Below, piece by piece: positions 56,778 through 64,000 of a DNA stretch of 64,000 nucleotides (position 1 is its first letter; each line of letters starts with the position of its first letter). A model generated the notes under the pieces. It did not search any database, was not told where the DNA came from, and saw only the letters and a program-made list of their open reading frames with translations. The stretch covers positions 48,507,230 through 48,571,229 of the forward strand of contig OZ034968.1 of the NCBI GenBank assembly GCA_964030785.1, read 5' to 3'. The translations under genes and the position numbers were made by a program. This stretch comes from Siderastrea siderea. Its lineage: Eukaryota > Cnidaria > Anthozoa > Scleractinia > Rhizangiidae.

Positions 56778-57163
56778 TCGATTAAATATTTGTGAGTCAA
56801 ATTTGATGGCTGCCGGGTTCAACAACTGTCAGATTACGGAAGCAATCCAAAACCTACCACCAGAGTTATGTGAGATAATTTACAAACATTACCTCGCCAT
56901 AAAACTGAAAGAGCGAGAGGTTTTGGGTTGGAACCTGGTTCACAATGAGCTTTCCCTCAATACAACCTTTCTGTCCTGAAAGGCAGCGGCTTGTCCATAT
57001 TCTGGTGTGTGTAGCCTATATGCATTGTTGTTGTGGAGGGTGTTGTTACCCTTGTTATAAACAAGAAGAAATCCTTCATGAACTAACCATCCCAGTTTCA
57101 ATATATGATATAACTTTAGTCAAACTTTGCACTGATATATTTGAAAAAGACCATATTCATTAA
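56740..57163 (+). pseudogene. Small Cys-rich Polinton-associated protein, copy 2, frameshifted
   Basis: The first frame (56740-56979) has a helical block NLPPELCEIIYKHYLAIKL and GWNLVHNELS. The second frame (56945-57163) carries QPFCPERQRLV, CCCGGCCYPCYK and the tail. The overlap of the two frames puts a frameshift at about 56945-56979. Proteins with this LPPEL...CYPC build occur in many copies in cnidarian genomes; role unknown. Confidence 0.5.
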
Positions 57164-57280
57164 GTTGGGTTTACGGCGCGTGACTTCGCGGTTCAGTGAA
57201 AACCACAAATAATGACGTAATTTATATTCTCATACAAACATTGAAGGGAAAGCCCCTTCAACTCAATATACACAGACAGG

Positions 57281-57644
57281 TTACATTAATTCATAATCAA
57301 AATATTCATTACCGTCAGCAGACGTTTTGAGACCTATTTTATAAACAAATTGATAAGATTCATCTTCAAGATCTTCAGCAAGACGTTTAGGAGCCCATAC
57401 AAGAAGTTCATCTCCACATTTTGTTTTTTAAAGTTAAAATAGCTGAAATCCCATATTTACTATCCCGGTGTGAAGCCTTTTTAATTTTGTATACATCGTC
57501 TGAAATATTTCTCCATTTTAAAATTTCTCTTCTTTTAAAACTTTCTTTAGTTGGCCATTCTTCTGAGATTTCTTGTTGATCTATAAATACATTCTCTGTT
57601 GGCCAGTCTTGTGAGATCGCTTGTTGATCTGTACAGACATCCAT
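57281..57644 (-). pseudogene. Small Polinton protein, frameshifted in an A run
   Basis: The first part (57408-57644, 78 codons) has repeated DWPTEN/EWPTKE, then LKWRNISDDVYKI. The rest continues in another frame to a TAA at 57281 (VWAPKRLAEDLED, KIGLKTSADGNEY). The shift sits at the A-run near 57425, a typical place for a sequencing or replication slip. The VYKI...VWAPKRLA pattern recalls small single-strand-binding-like proteins of Polintons; this is an inference. Confidence 0.5.
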
Positions 57645-57847
57645 AGTGATACATTAAGATACATTTGTTTAATAGCGTGTACTTTTATATTTGAGGTGAA
57701 ATTCTGTGAAGCGCATGCGTCCAATTATTGCGAATTATTGCGAATTATTGCGACATTTAGGTGAAGGACAGAAAAAGGGTACCATAAGGAATAGAAGAAG
57801 AAAAATGTGTTTAATATATATTGAAAGTGATCAATATTAATTAGTTC

Positions 57848-58163
57848 ACTCATTGGTAAATGAGTGGTAAATGGGGGTGATGGTTGGCCACCATCTGAAC
57901 CCTGCTTGAGGGCTTGCATGCGGTGAATTACGAGGTATAGGGGAACTCCTTCCAGTGGGAGAGTACCCTCGGGTGAGCCCGCTTCGGCCCTACTGGTGAC
58001 AGGGGGGGTGCTCAGAAATCCCTCGGGATTTCAACCTCGCTCCCAGAGGTAAAATGTGGAATGACAACAGCCTTGTCAGCGGTTAAATCCTCACTTCGTG
58101 AGGTGAAAGTCCTAGCCGAGGCTAGGCAAGAACAGCCACGAGCACCTCCCGACAAGGGTTTTT
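57848..58163 (+). ncRNA. Candidate structured RNA gene ending in a T run
   Basis: No ORF, but dense short stems. The core is closed by an 11-bp helix, 58003-58013 with 58140-58150 (one G-U). It encloses five consecutive hairpins: 58016-58031 (AAATCC/GGATTT, CTCG loop), 58034-58050 (ACCTC/GAGGT), 58063-58077 (GACAA/TTGTC), 58089-58103 (CCTCAC/GTGAGG) and 58111-58126 (CCTAGC/GCTAGG). Upstream are 57848-57866, 57879-57895 and 57970-57981 (CGGG/CCCG). TTTTT at 58159-58163 and again 58168-58172 would stop RNA polymerase III just after the closing helix. GGTTAAATCC at 58081-58090 is one base short of a B-box. It matches no RNA I know (not tRNA, 5S, 7SL, U1-U6 or RNase P by inspection). The 5' end is uncertain. 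Confidence 0.5.
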
Positions 58164-58177
58164 GCTCTTTTTGACCT

Positions 58178-58262
58178 GTCACGCAATGTCACGCGTGACT
58201 GTCACGTTTGCCGTCACGCAATGTCACTCCTCTTGTCACATAAGGTCACGCGTGACTATCAC
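58178..58262. promoter_or_regulatory. GTCAC-word array with two perfect 12-bp palindromes
   Basis: About nine GTCAC words occur within 85 bp. GTCACGCGTGAC, a perfect palindrome, occurs at 58188-58199 and 58245-58256. The arrangement suggests a binding site for a dimeric protein or a replication or promoter element of the Polinton. It starts 15 bp after the T run of the RNA candidate. Confidence 0.5.
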
Positions 58263-58323
58263 GCATTTTTCGTTGTTTATAAGTAAAAATTTTTATTTTT
58301 CAACTTTATTAGGAAAAATTTTA

Positions 58324-58542
58324 TTATGGAACCACATCTAGTCCTGAAATGGGGTAGCCATCTTCATCACGAGTTGGTAACAATATTTTTGAAACACATT
58401 CACGAGTAATAAATCTTATTTGCAAAATTTCGGGGGGCGTGAGAAGCTCAACAAGGTGATAACAAATAGCTTGCAGAGTTGCAATCATTTTGAAAGATAT
58501 ATAATTACTTTGAAAATCTATAATTGAGTGAATTTTTTTCAT
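58324..58542 (-). CDS. Small hypothetical Polinton protein
   Basis: 72 codons, start Met at 58542, in the same direction as the fibre and membrane-type genes. It has a hydrophobic/helical region (MIATLQAICYHLVELL) and an acidic tail. It may be the displaced C-terminal part of the upstream 131-codon frame, since only 63 bp separate them. No family recognised. Confidence 0.35.
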   Translation of the reverse strand: MKKIHSIIDFQSNYISFKMIATLQAICYHLVELLTPPEILQIRFITRECVSKILLPTRDEDGYPISGLDVVP

Positions 58543-58605
58543 ACTTTCTTTGAACAGATAGCGGAATTTCCATACAATGATCAGTGACGAAATTATCTAT
58601 CATTT

Positions 58606-59001
58606 TCAATCTATCAAGAAAGACTTTTTCACCGAAAGCTTCACCTCTGATGTAAAAGCGAATCTCATCAAGTATTTTTTGGTATTCGATACGGGCAAAA
58701 TTTGCTTGGTCTGTTTTTTATCGTATTTCTTAAGGCTAGCGACTGCTTTCAAAGTAAGACCAACACCAGTTAAAGTTGCCATCACAGCAGGGTTCAATGT
58801 AATTCCTCCGGCTACTGCGGCACTAATAATTAACTTGCCAGCCGAAAGATTACAAACAAAATTTTTTCTTCGAAAACCGCGGTGCAACTTTTCATAGTCA
58901 TAATGTTTCTTATGGTAATAAGCGCATAAATCTTTAAGAATTTTAACCTTCTCCTCAGAAAGTGTTTGGTCGATATGGTTGAATTCGAAAATGTCCCGCA
59001 T
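58606..59001 (-). CDS. Small membrane-type Polinton protein, possibly truncated
   Basis: 131 codons. Charged N-terminus (LSEEKVKILKDLCAYYHKKH), then a Gly/Ala-rich hydrophobic segment (residues ~55-88: LIISAAVAGGITLNP...LTGVGLTLKAV) that could be one or two membrane helices or an amphipathic membrane-active region. The C-terminal end looks abrupt, and relatives are thought to be longer. It probably acts in virion entry or assembly membranes; inference only. Confidence 0.55.
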   Translation of the reverse strand: MRDIFEFNHIDQTLSEEKVKILKDLCAYYHKKHYDYEKLHRGFRRKNFVCNLSAGKLIISAAVAGGITLNPAVMATLTGVGLTLKAVASLKKYDKKQTKQILPVSNTKKYLMRFAFTSEVKLSVKKSFLID

Positions 59002-59033
59002 TGTGCTATATAATATGAAAAAAATGTTTATGG

Positions 59034-60791
59034 TTATTTATATTCCATTGATAGTAAGAATTCTTCTCCTGGTGGAAACAAGGTACTCATTTCCACAATT
59101 ATATAACTAAACGACAGGTTTAAATTAATATTTATTTTTTGTGTTCGAGTTGCATCATTTGAAGAGAACGATTCTGTTGAATCATTAAAATTTTGAGTGT
59201 GTTTTTTTATTTTTAAATTAACCTTTGGATATTTACTTTTGCGTTTGAGATAGAAAACTGTTAAATTCATTATTTGAACATCATTTAAAAAGAATAATTT
59301 ATCCAAACCATTTAATAAAAATGCGTATCCATTTTTCGTATTTAAATACCCATGTATATAATGAACGGAACCACTCAAATTATGTCCGTTTAAAGACAAA
59401 TCTGTTTCCATAACCATTTTTCCATTTTCAATAGCAAAAGCGGTGTCATAGACACTTGTGTCAACGTTTGAAAGTGTTTCTTTAACACCGTAAACAATTA
59501 GATGACCAATTGTTAAAAATGATGGATTACTGACTGTACCGTGCAGATCGAGATATAGGTGTTGTGGGGGTGAGCTACCCCATCTGTGAAAATTGATAAC
59601 TGTTTTGGTGTACTTCTCGAATGTTTTGGTTGTATAATTGGAAATTGAAATCGTCGTAGCTTGCACTGTCACACTTATCTCATTCATTTCCGGGGGAAAC
59701 CATTCAACGACCATTGTGTAATAACCGACCGGAAGTTTATATAGGTTAAAACCGAGGCGTGACCGGTACTGGTTGGGTGAGCCTTTTTCAAACAAGAGTT
59801 TAAGTTGGTAAACTTTTTTAATAATTTGATGTGGAGAATTGGGAAAATCGTTGATACCCAAAACCTCGATATTGTTTTCACTCGAAGATTCATCAGTGTC
59901 TTCCATCAAGTATCTGAAGGCGTCCCTTTTTTGTCCCCAGTTAATAATCTGAGATTCATGAATTTTTTGAGTGACAAGATCTCTCATAGTTGTTATTTCA
60001 TTTTGCATGAAATTAACATTAACTGCGGATTTCGAATCTTTGTAATCGGTTTGTAAGTTAACAATTTTATTGTTATTTAAATTTAAGTCTCCAGTCATGC
60101 TTTTTGTGCCATCGTTTTTAAGATATTCTTTTTGTGTTTCAGTAATTCTTTTATTAACAAATTCTACGCTTGTGGCGTCTTTTTGGTTTGATGAAAATTT
60201 GAGATTTACAATCGATTTATTTTTCATATCAATATCAGCTCCTTTATCCAATTTTTTTACAAGCTGATTATCGACATACTTTTTGTTTGTTGCTTGATCT
60301 GCCTGTACTGGGTCTTTTACGTTGTAGATTGTATTATTGTTCATATCAATGCTTGCTTCCATTTTTCCGCCTTCCTTTTTTGAAAGAAAGATATTTCTCG
60401 TGTCTTGATAGTTTATTACCTTTGTCAGATCACCGTGGACAGGATAAGGGTTGCTTTTTAATCGCAAAATATCGTACTTATTTTGCACGTCAATATTAGC
60501 AGAACCGCTGGCACTACCCTGAGGACCACGATCACCTTTATCGCCCTTGTCGCCCTTGTCGCCTTTTAAACCTCGTGGTCCTTGTGCTCCCTCCTGACCT
60601 TGTGGTCCAGCGGGCCCTTTTTCTCCTCTTGGACCATTAGGACCTTGTGGTCCTCCAGGGCCTTTATCACCCTTCGGTCCAGGAGGACCCTCGCGGCCAG
60701 GAGGACCCCCTGGGCCAGGAGGACCCACTTTTCCACTTTCACTCGTCGTAGTTTGGCTAGTTCCACCTATTTGACTGTTAATATACCCCAT
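59034..60791 (-). CDS. Collagen-like fibre protein
   Basis: 585 codons, uninterrupted. Residues ~20-92 are Gly-X-Y triplets ([19 protein letters not shown] type), including a run of GDK. Next come three to four ~45-residue units of the phage tail-fibre kind ([24 protein letters not shown], followed by VDNQ/VNFMQ words) up to ~280. The C-terminal half is beta-rich with duplicated segments ([22 protein letters not shown]) and may form a jelly-roll-like head. The likely role is a trimeric surface fibre for attachment. It is the largest gene in this part of the element and sits 23 bp after the ATPase gene in the same direction. Host collagen is excluded by the absence of introns, signal peptide and collagen C-propeptide. 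Confidence 0.75.
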   Translation of the reverse strand: MGYINSQIGGTSQTTTSESGKVGPPGPGGPPGREGPPGPKGDKGPGGPQGPNGPRGEKGPAGPQGQEGAQGPRGLKGDKGDKGDKGDRGPQGSASGSANIDVQNKYDILRLKSNPYPVHGDLTKVINYQDTRNIFLSKKEGGKMEASIDMNNNTIYNVKDPVQADQATNKKYVDNQLVKKLDKGADIDMKNKSIVNLKFSSNQKDATSVEFVNKRITETQKEYLKNDGTKSMTGDLNLNNNKIVNLQTDYKDSKSAVNVNFMQNEITTMRDLVTQKIHESQIINWGQKRDAFRYLMEDTDESSSENNIEVLGINDFPNSPHQIIKKVYQLKLLFEKGSPNQYRSRLGFNLYKLPVGYYTMVVEWFPPEMNEISVTVQATTISISNYTTKTFEKYTKTVINFHRWGSSPPQHLYLDLHGTVSNPSFLTIGHLIVYGVKETLSNVDTSVYDTAFAIENGKMVMETDLSLNGHNLSGSVHYIHGYLNTKNGYAFLLNGLDKLFFLNDVQIMNLTVFYLKRKSKYPKVNLKIKKHTQNFNDSTESFSSNDATRTQKININLNLSFSYIIVEMSTLFPPGEEFLLSMEYK

Positions 60792-60813
60792 TATATATCT
60801 TCATCAAAATTTT

Positions 60814-61422
60814 TTAAATTAATTTTTGGGGTTTGTCATAGTAAAAGAAAGAATCTTTTTTATCGGTGGCGCGATCTAAAGCGTCATGATCCACACCTAT
60901 CTCGTTTGCTATCCGTTTGTTTTCTCTTGGAAGAAATCTGAAAATACAAAAATGGCTGCAGTTATCACGGATGCTTTTCGGCACCTTGTAGAAAGTTTGA
61001 GTGAGGTAAATAACGCAGCAGTTTCTGTGCCGCCCGTTGATAAAATAATTAATGATGCTGTTTTGGTTTTTTTCGCAGACAAGATCATCAAAAACAACTA
61101 TTTTTTGGTTGTCCTCCGGAAGTTCTTCTAGTGGAATGATTTCATCACCATGAGCCTCGATAACCTCATAACCAACCTTGGGGTTGATTAGTTCAGCAAA
61201 ATCCTGCAAAAGAGCCTGGTATTTGTTCTGGTGCAGGTTTTTTGAAAAGAGGTAAATTTGATGATACTCTAACAACTCATAAAGCATATGCAGTAATGTG
61301 TTTGTTTTACCAGAATTACTGGGCCCACAAATTAGCATCCGAAAAACATCTGCTGGCATACAAGGGTGACCTTGCTTGTAGTCACTCTCGGAAGAACCTG
61401 GGTCATAATTTGGAATCTTCAT
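60814..61422 (-). CDS. Genome-packaging ATPase (A32/FtsK-HerA-like)
   Basis: 202 codons, uninterrupted. Walker A GPSNSGKT at residues 33-40; Walker B KIVVFDD at ~107-113; a later TQTF (sensor-like) and RFLPRE arginine region. The size and motif layout match Polinton and virophage packaging ATPases. It pumps DNA into the capsid using ATP. It lies back to back with the PPxY gene (34 bp between starts), so 61422-61456 is a short divergent promoter region. Confidence 0.85.
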   Translation of the reverse strand: MKIPNYDPGSSESDYKQGHPCMPADVFRMLICGPSNSGKTNTLLHMLYELLEYHQIYLFSKNLHQNKYQALLQDFAELINPKVGYEVIEAHGDEIIPLEELPEDNQKIVVFDDLVCEKNQNSIINYFINGRHRNCCVIYLTQTFYKVPKSIRDNCSHFCIFRFLPRENKRIANEIGVDHDALDRATDKKDSFFYYDKPQKLI

Positions 61423-61455
61423 TTTTTTTCGCTTCTATATATTCACGCTGGAAAT
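61423..61455. promoter_or_regulatory. Divergent start region between ATPase and PPxY genes
   Basis: Only 33 bp separate the two start codons. It is T-rich and includes CTATATATT, which could serve as a TATA-type element for either direction. Confidence 0.4.
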
Positions 61456-62428
61456 ATGTCAATGAAAAAATGGCGTCAGTTGGCTGAAGAAAAGTCGGCG
61501 ATCGATCAGCAAACAGAAGAAATTCACCAAAAATTCAGAATGGATAAAATAAACAAAGAGTTTGGTCAGCTTTCAGGAGAAGAGTTTTTTAGACCAATTA
61601 CAAAAAGGCTTGATGAAAAGAGCAGCACCACTGTGGAAGAAGAAGAAGAGGAGGAGCAGGAAGTTCCTGATTACACAATGGATGAATTTGACGAAATTAA
61701 CCCTTTTGGTGATGAATTCAGACCGGACGCACCCACACCAGCACCATCACCAACACTACCACCATCACCACCACCACCCTCATATCAAGAAGTTGTTGAT
61801 GATGAAGATGATGATTTTCCACCACCACCACCCCAAACGCTGATGGAAGAAAAAAAATCCACACGTAAAGAGTGGGAGATGCCGGAACCGGTTAAAAGGA
61901 ATATTCCCATGAATCAACCCTGTTGCAAACAGTCAATCAACTGATTACGAAATTTGGAAATGATCCCAATTACAAAGTAAAAATTCTCCATTATATGGTT
62001 ATTCAATTGAGGACCTCAAAAAAGTAAGAGATGGAATATTTGCGAAAAGAGGGGTAACAAAAACAGTTTTTGAGAAACAGTCACAGGAGGGGAAGTATAG
62101 ACTGAAGTCCACTCCCCCACAAGAAAAAAGAGAAACTACTCCAACCCCTTTCGAAAAAGCTGTCATGAGCCGAAGACCTGCTTTTGAACTTTCTGAAGAT
62201 GAAGATGACTTTTCTAAACAGGATTGGGAAACCGAAGGAAGTGGCATCAAGAATGAAGCTGAAAAATTGATCAACCAACTTCATTTGAGCTTAGGATCGA
62301 TAAAAGCAGGAAATAGCTCAATAAAACTTAAAAAACAGGTATTATATCTGCTTGATTCACTAGTTGAACTTGGCACAATTGATAAAAAAGAAAAGAAAAA
62401 AATTATTACTAATTATATAAAACAATGA
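61456..62428 (+). pseudogene. Proline-rich PPxY protein, frame-broken in the middle
   Basis: The first frame (61456-61944) has a charged helix (WRQLAEEKSAIDQQTEEI), an acidic run of Glu (~residue 65-72), and a proline-rich region with PPPPSYQEVV, a PPxY late-domain motif. The second part (about 61990-62428) has a central basic region, SEDEDDFSKQ and a C-terminal helix LLDSLVELGTIDKKE. One or more frame changes lie at about 61920-62000. PPxY motifs recruit NEDD4-type ubiquitin ligases in enveloped or endosome-escaping viruses. The role here is unproven, perhaps a scaffold or entry protein. It ends in a TGA overlapping the next ATG. Confidence 0.55.
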
Positions 62429-63189
62429 GCTTCAATATACTGCTTGACTCGAGCCTTGCAAAACTAGAAAGAGGTGGAGAAGGGAATGTTTCACACGATT
62501 TTACAGTGAAGTTTAATCCTCCAATCGAATTGGATTCAAAAAAAAACTATAAAGCTGCACTAAACAGACTTATCACAATGAGTTACTCATGGAATAACCT
62601 CGATTCTCGTTATGATAATAACAAAATTCGCTGGAAGAAAAAAACAGAACAAGCGTGGAAGACCTTAACTTTCCCGAATGGAATGTATGATTACAAAAGA
62701 ATCAACTCATTTATTCAGCAACACACCGGTAAAGTAGACCCGACAAACAAAGACAGTAATTACATTTTCACAATATATTTCGATATGTCAATGTATAGGG
62801 TTGTGACTTTGATACATAATGATTATGAGCTTGACTTTTCTCAAGGAAATTTTGGTGAATTGCTTGGTTATGGCAAAAGTACCTTGAGTGGAGATGTTGT
62901 CGGAAGAAAAGTTCCAAATATTACAAGAAGTGTTGATTGGGTATATTTGCACTGCGATCTCATCTCACGCCGAACAAACGATGTTCCAAGCGATGTGTTA
63001 TACAGTTTCTCAACATCAGATCTTCGGGTTAGCTATCCATTTCGAAAAGAGCCGCGTCGACTTGAGTGGCAACCTGTTACTAAAAGTTCTATTGATGCAG
63101 TAAGGGTTCGGGTGACAGATGGAAGAAACAACATTCTGGATCTCAACGGGACAGATATTGTAATTAGTTTAATTATTGAAGAAGAGTAA
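62425..63189 (+). CDS. Penton-like minor capsid protein
   Basis: 254 codons, uninterrupted. The start codon overlaps the preceding stop (ATGA at 62425-62428). The sequence is beta-rich with VSHDFTVKFNPPIELD, ALNRLITMSYSWNN and LLGYGKSTLSGD blocks typical of the minor capsid (single jelly-roll) protein of animal Polintons. It would form the capsid vertices. Length and lack of breaks suggest a usable frame, in contrast to its neighbours. Confidence 0.75.
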   Translation: MSFNILLDSSLAKLERGGEGNVSHDFTVKFNPPIELDSKKNYKAALNRLITMSYSWNNLDSRYDNNKIRWKKKTEQAWKTLTFPNGMYDYKRINSFIQQHTGKVDPTNKDSNYIFTIYFDMSMYRVVTLIHNDYELDFSQGNFGELLGYGKSTLSGDVVGRKVPNITRSVDWVYLHCDLISRRTNDVPSDVLYSFSTSDLRVSYPFRKEPRRLEWQPVTKSSIDAVRVRVTDGRNNILDLNGTDIVISLIIEEE

Positions 63190-63216
63190 GGATTTTGTTG
63201 GTATAAATATACAATC

Positions 63217-63685
63217 ATGAATCATCCGAGCGAGTGGGCAAGATTCTTTGACGAAAACACCGGACGTTATCGATATAAACACAAAGGATCGGGTATTATT
63301 CGTGACACCTTCATGACCATCGGTAAAATATTTTAAAAAAATATAAAGGACGTGGCAAAGAAAACCACCGAAAAAGCGGGTCAGAAAGTTGGTGAACTTG
63401 CTGTTGAAAAAGGTTCGAAACAAATACGAAAAATACTGCAAGAGCTAAATAAACAAAGACAGTTGTCTCAGGATGCAAATATTTTGCAAAACCAAATACC
63501 AAAAAAATCAGATACTGTTGAAAAAGGTTCGAAACAAATACGAAAAATACTGCAAGAGCGAAAAAAGCAAAAACCGTTGTCACAGGATGCAAAAAAAGAA
63601 ACTTGCAAATATTTTACAAAATCAAGTACCGAAAAAATCAGACGCCCTTGTGAAATTAAATCAAATTTTGGCAAACGAAATTTAA
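63217..63685 (+). pseudogene. Small basic capsid-associated protein with duplication, broken
   Basis: The frame begins MNHPSEWARFF, with KHKGSGIIRDTFM, then meets an in-frame TAA at about 63335 in a T/A run. The same frame stays open afterwards (VAKKTTEKAGQKVGELAVEKG). A 114-bp unit (38 codons, VEKGSKQIRKIL...) is repeated at 63403 and 63517. A frame change in the A run near 63593 leads to a stop at 63685. The N-terminal build resembles small membrane-active or maturation proteins of Polinton capsids (pVI-like position before the major capsid gene). Confidence 0.55.
63403..63630 (+). repeat. 114-bp in-frame tandem duplication
   Basis: GTTGAAAAAGGTTCGAAAC recurs at 63403 and 63517. The two units match closely over most of 114 bp and a third partial unit follows (GATGCAAAAAAAG, CAAATACC-type words). 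Confidence 0.85.
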
Positions 63686-63741
63686 TCAAAAAAAAATTTT
63701 TCTCTCTTAATATAACTCTTGTCAAAATATTCAGAACTCCA

Positions 63742-64000
63742 CCATACCTCGAGAAGACTACATACATTCGAGTTGATTTGGACACTGCACTCACTTTTCC
63801 TGGGAATAACCACACTCAAAAAAAGATGGGATACAAATTTGCCTTGAAAGACCGGGACAATTTTTATGACTGGTACAACGCTTATTTCCGCGTAGATTTC
63901 GACTTGGAAGCAACAGCAAACGGAGCCGATATTGCTGAAGACACTCGATCAGCTCCGATCAACGGCTCTTTTTCATTGATAAAAAGTTTTATCGTCAAAT
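63742..64000 (+). CDS. Major capsid protein-like frame, 5' part, runs off window
   Basis: An open frame to the window edge with TTYIRVDLDTALTF, DWYNAYFRVDF and RSAPINGSFSLIK, a pattern I associate with the N-terminal region of Polinton double-jelly-roll capsid proteins. No in-frame ATG precedes the conserved block; the first is at 63826. The frame is open upstream into the preceding broken gene, so the true start was lost by mutation or is non-standard. Confidence 0.6.

Larger units (their letters stand above)
56400..64000. mobile_element. Polinton/Maverick-type element, left part
   Basis: Gene content: packaging ATPase, penton-like minor capsid protein, start of a major-capsid-like frame, collagen-like fibre, PPxY protein, and small proteins of the kind that recur in cnidarian Polintons. 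Transcription directions alternate in blocks. The left end is not defined; no long terminal repeat was recognised, and the right part (polymerase, integrase, protease) is outside the window. These elements are endogenous virus-like transposons. Many frames are broken, so the copy is probably inactive. Confidence 0.8.

Noticed and set aside
57900..58160. tRNA, 5S, snRNA, 7SL or RNase P assignment for the structured region
   Set aside because: Conserved sequence blocks of those families are missing by inspection, so only a family-free RNA call is made.
59034..60791. Host collagen gene
   Set aside because: Single exon, no signal peptide or collagen C-propeptide, and flanked by packaging ATPase and capsid-type genes.

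Overview
The window looks like animal nuclear DNA, most likely from an anthozoan cnidarian and probably a stony coral. Reasons: intron-exon structure with GT/AG borders, very dense and varied DNA transposons, Ngaro and gypsy retroelements, and a Polinton with a collagen-like fibre gene of the kind known from cnidarians. The species call is an inference; the sequence carries no direct marker for it. Bacterial features (operons, CRISPR, prokaryotic promoters) are absent. Host genes are sparse and almost all of the window is mobile DNA.

1-16 kb: mostly non-coding, with the three 3' exons of a receptor tyrosine kinase-like gene (7141-12242, + strand) whose introns are full of small inverted-repeat elements. 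14.2-16.6 kb holds a terminal-inverted-repeat element filled by a 97-bp tandem array and several palindromic miniature elements. 16.9-18.5 kb is a four-exon cysteine-rich/coiled-coil gene, frame-broken and with an in-frame 126-bp exon duplication.

18.5-29.1 kb is a nest of insertions: a decayed Ty3/gypsy element (- strand) interrupted by a 99-bp LINE 3' end, by an apparently intact Ngaro-type tyrosine-recombinase retrotransposon (21683-26692) with identical split direct repeats, and by an rve-type DDE integrase gene. 29-47 kb is non-coding foldback DNA: a hAT-like miniature element, a Mutator-like element whose ends are octamer arrays, a 3.1-kb foldback with satellites, and a 3.6-kb hAT-like foldback with ~1-kb arms. 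Two short exon-like pieces of an unknown - strand gene lie at 32.7-33.6 kb.

47.6-49.5 kb is a 5'-inverted, frame-broken LINE (R2-like C-terminus). 51028-54729 is a complete-looking PIF/Harbinger element with TTA target duplication, a transposase and a convergent Myb/SANT gene.

56.4-64 kb is the left part of a Polinton/Maverick-type element that runs off the right edge. It carries small cysteine-rich proteins, a small basic protein, a membrane-type protein, a collagen-like fibre, a packaging ATPase, a proline-rich protein with a PPxY motif, a penton-like minor capsid protein, a small basic capsid-associated protein and the start of a major-capsid-like frame. Several frames are broken, often in homopolymer runs. 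Between these genes at about 57.85-58.16 kb lies a strongly structured, T-run-terminated stretch that I think is an unrecognised RNA gene, followed at once by an array of GTCAC words with two perfect 12-bp palindromes. This is the best candidate for something undescribed. Polymerase B, integrase and protease genes of the Polinton are not in the window.
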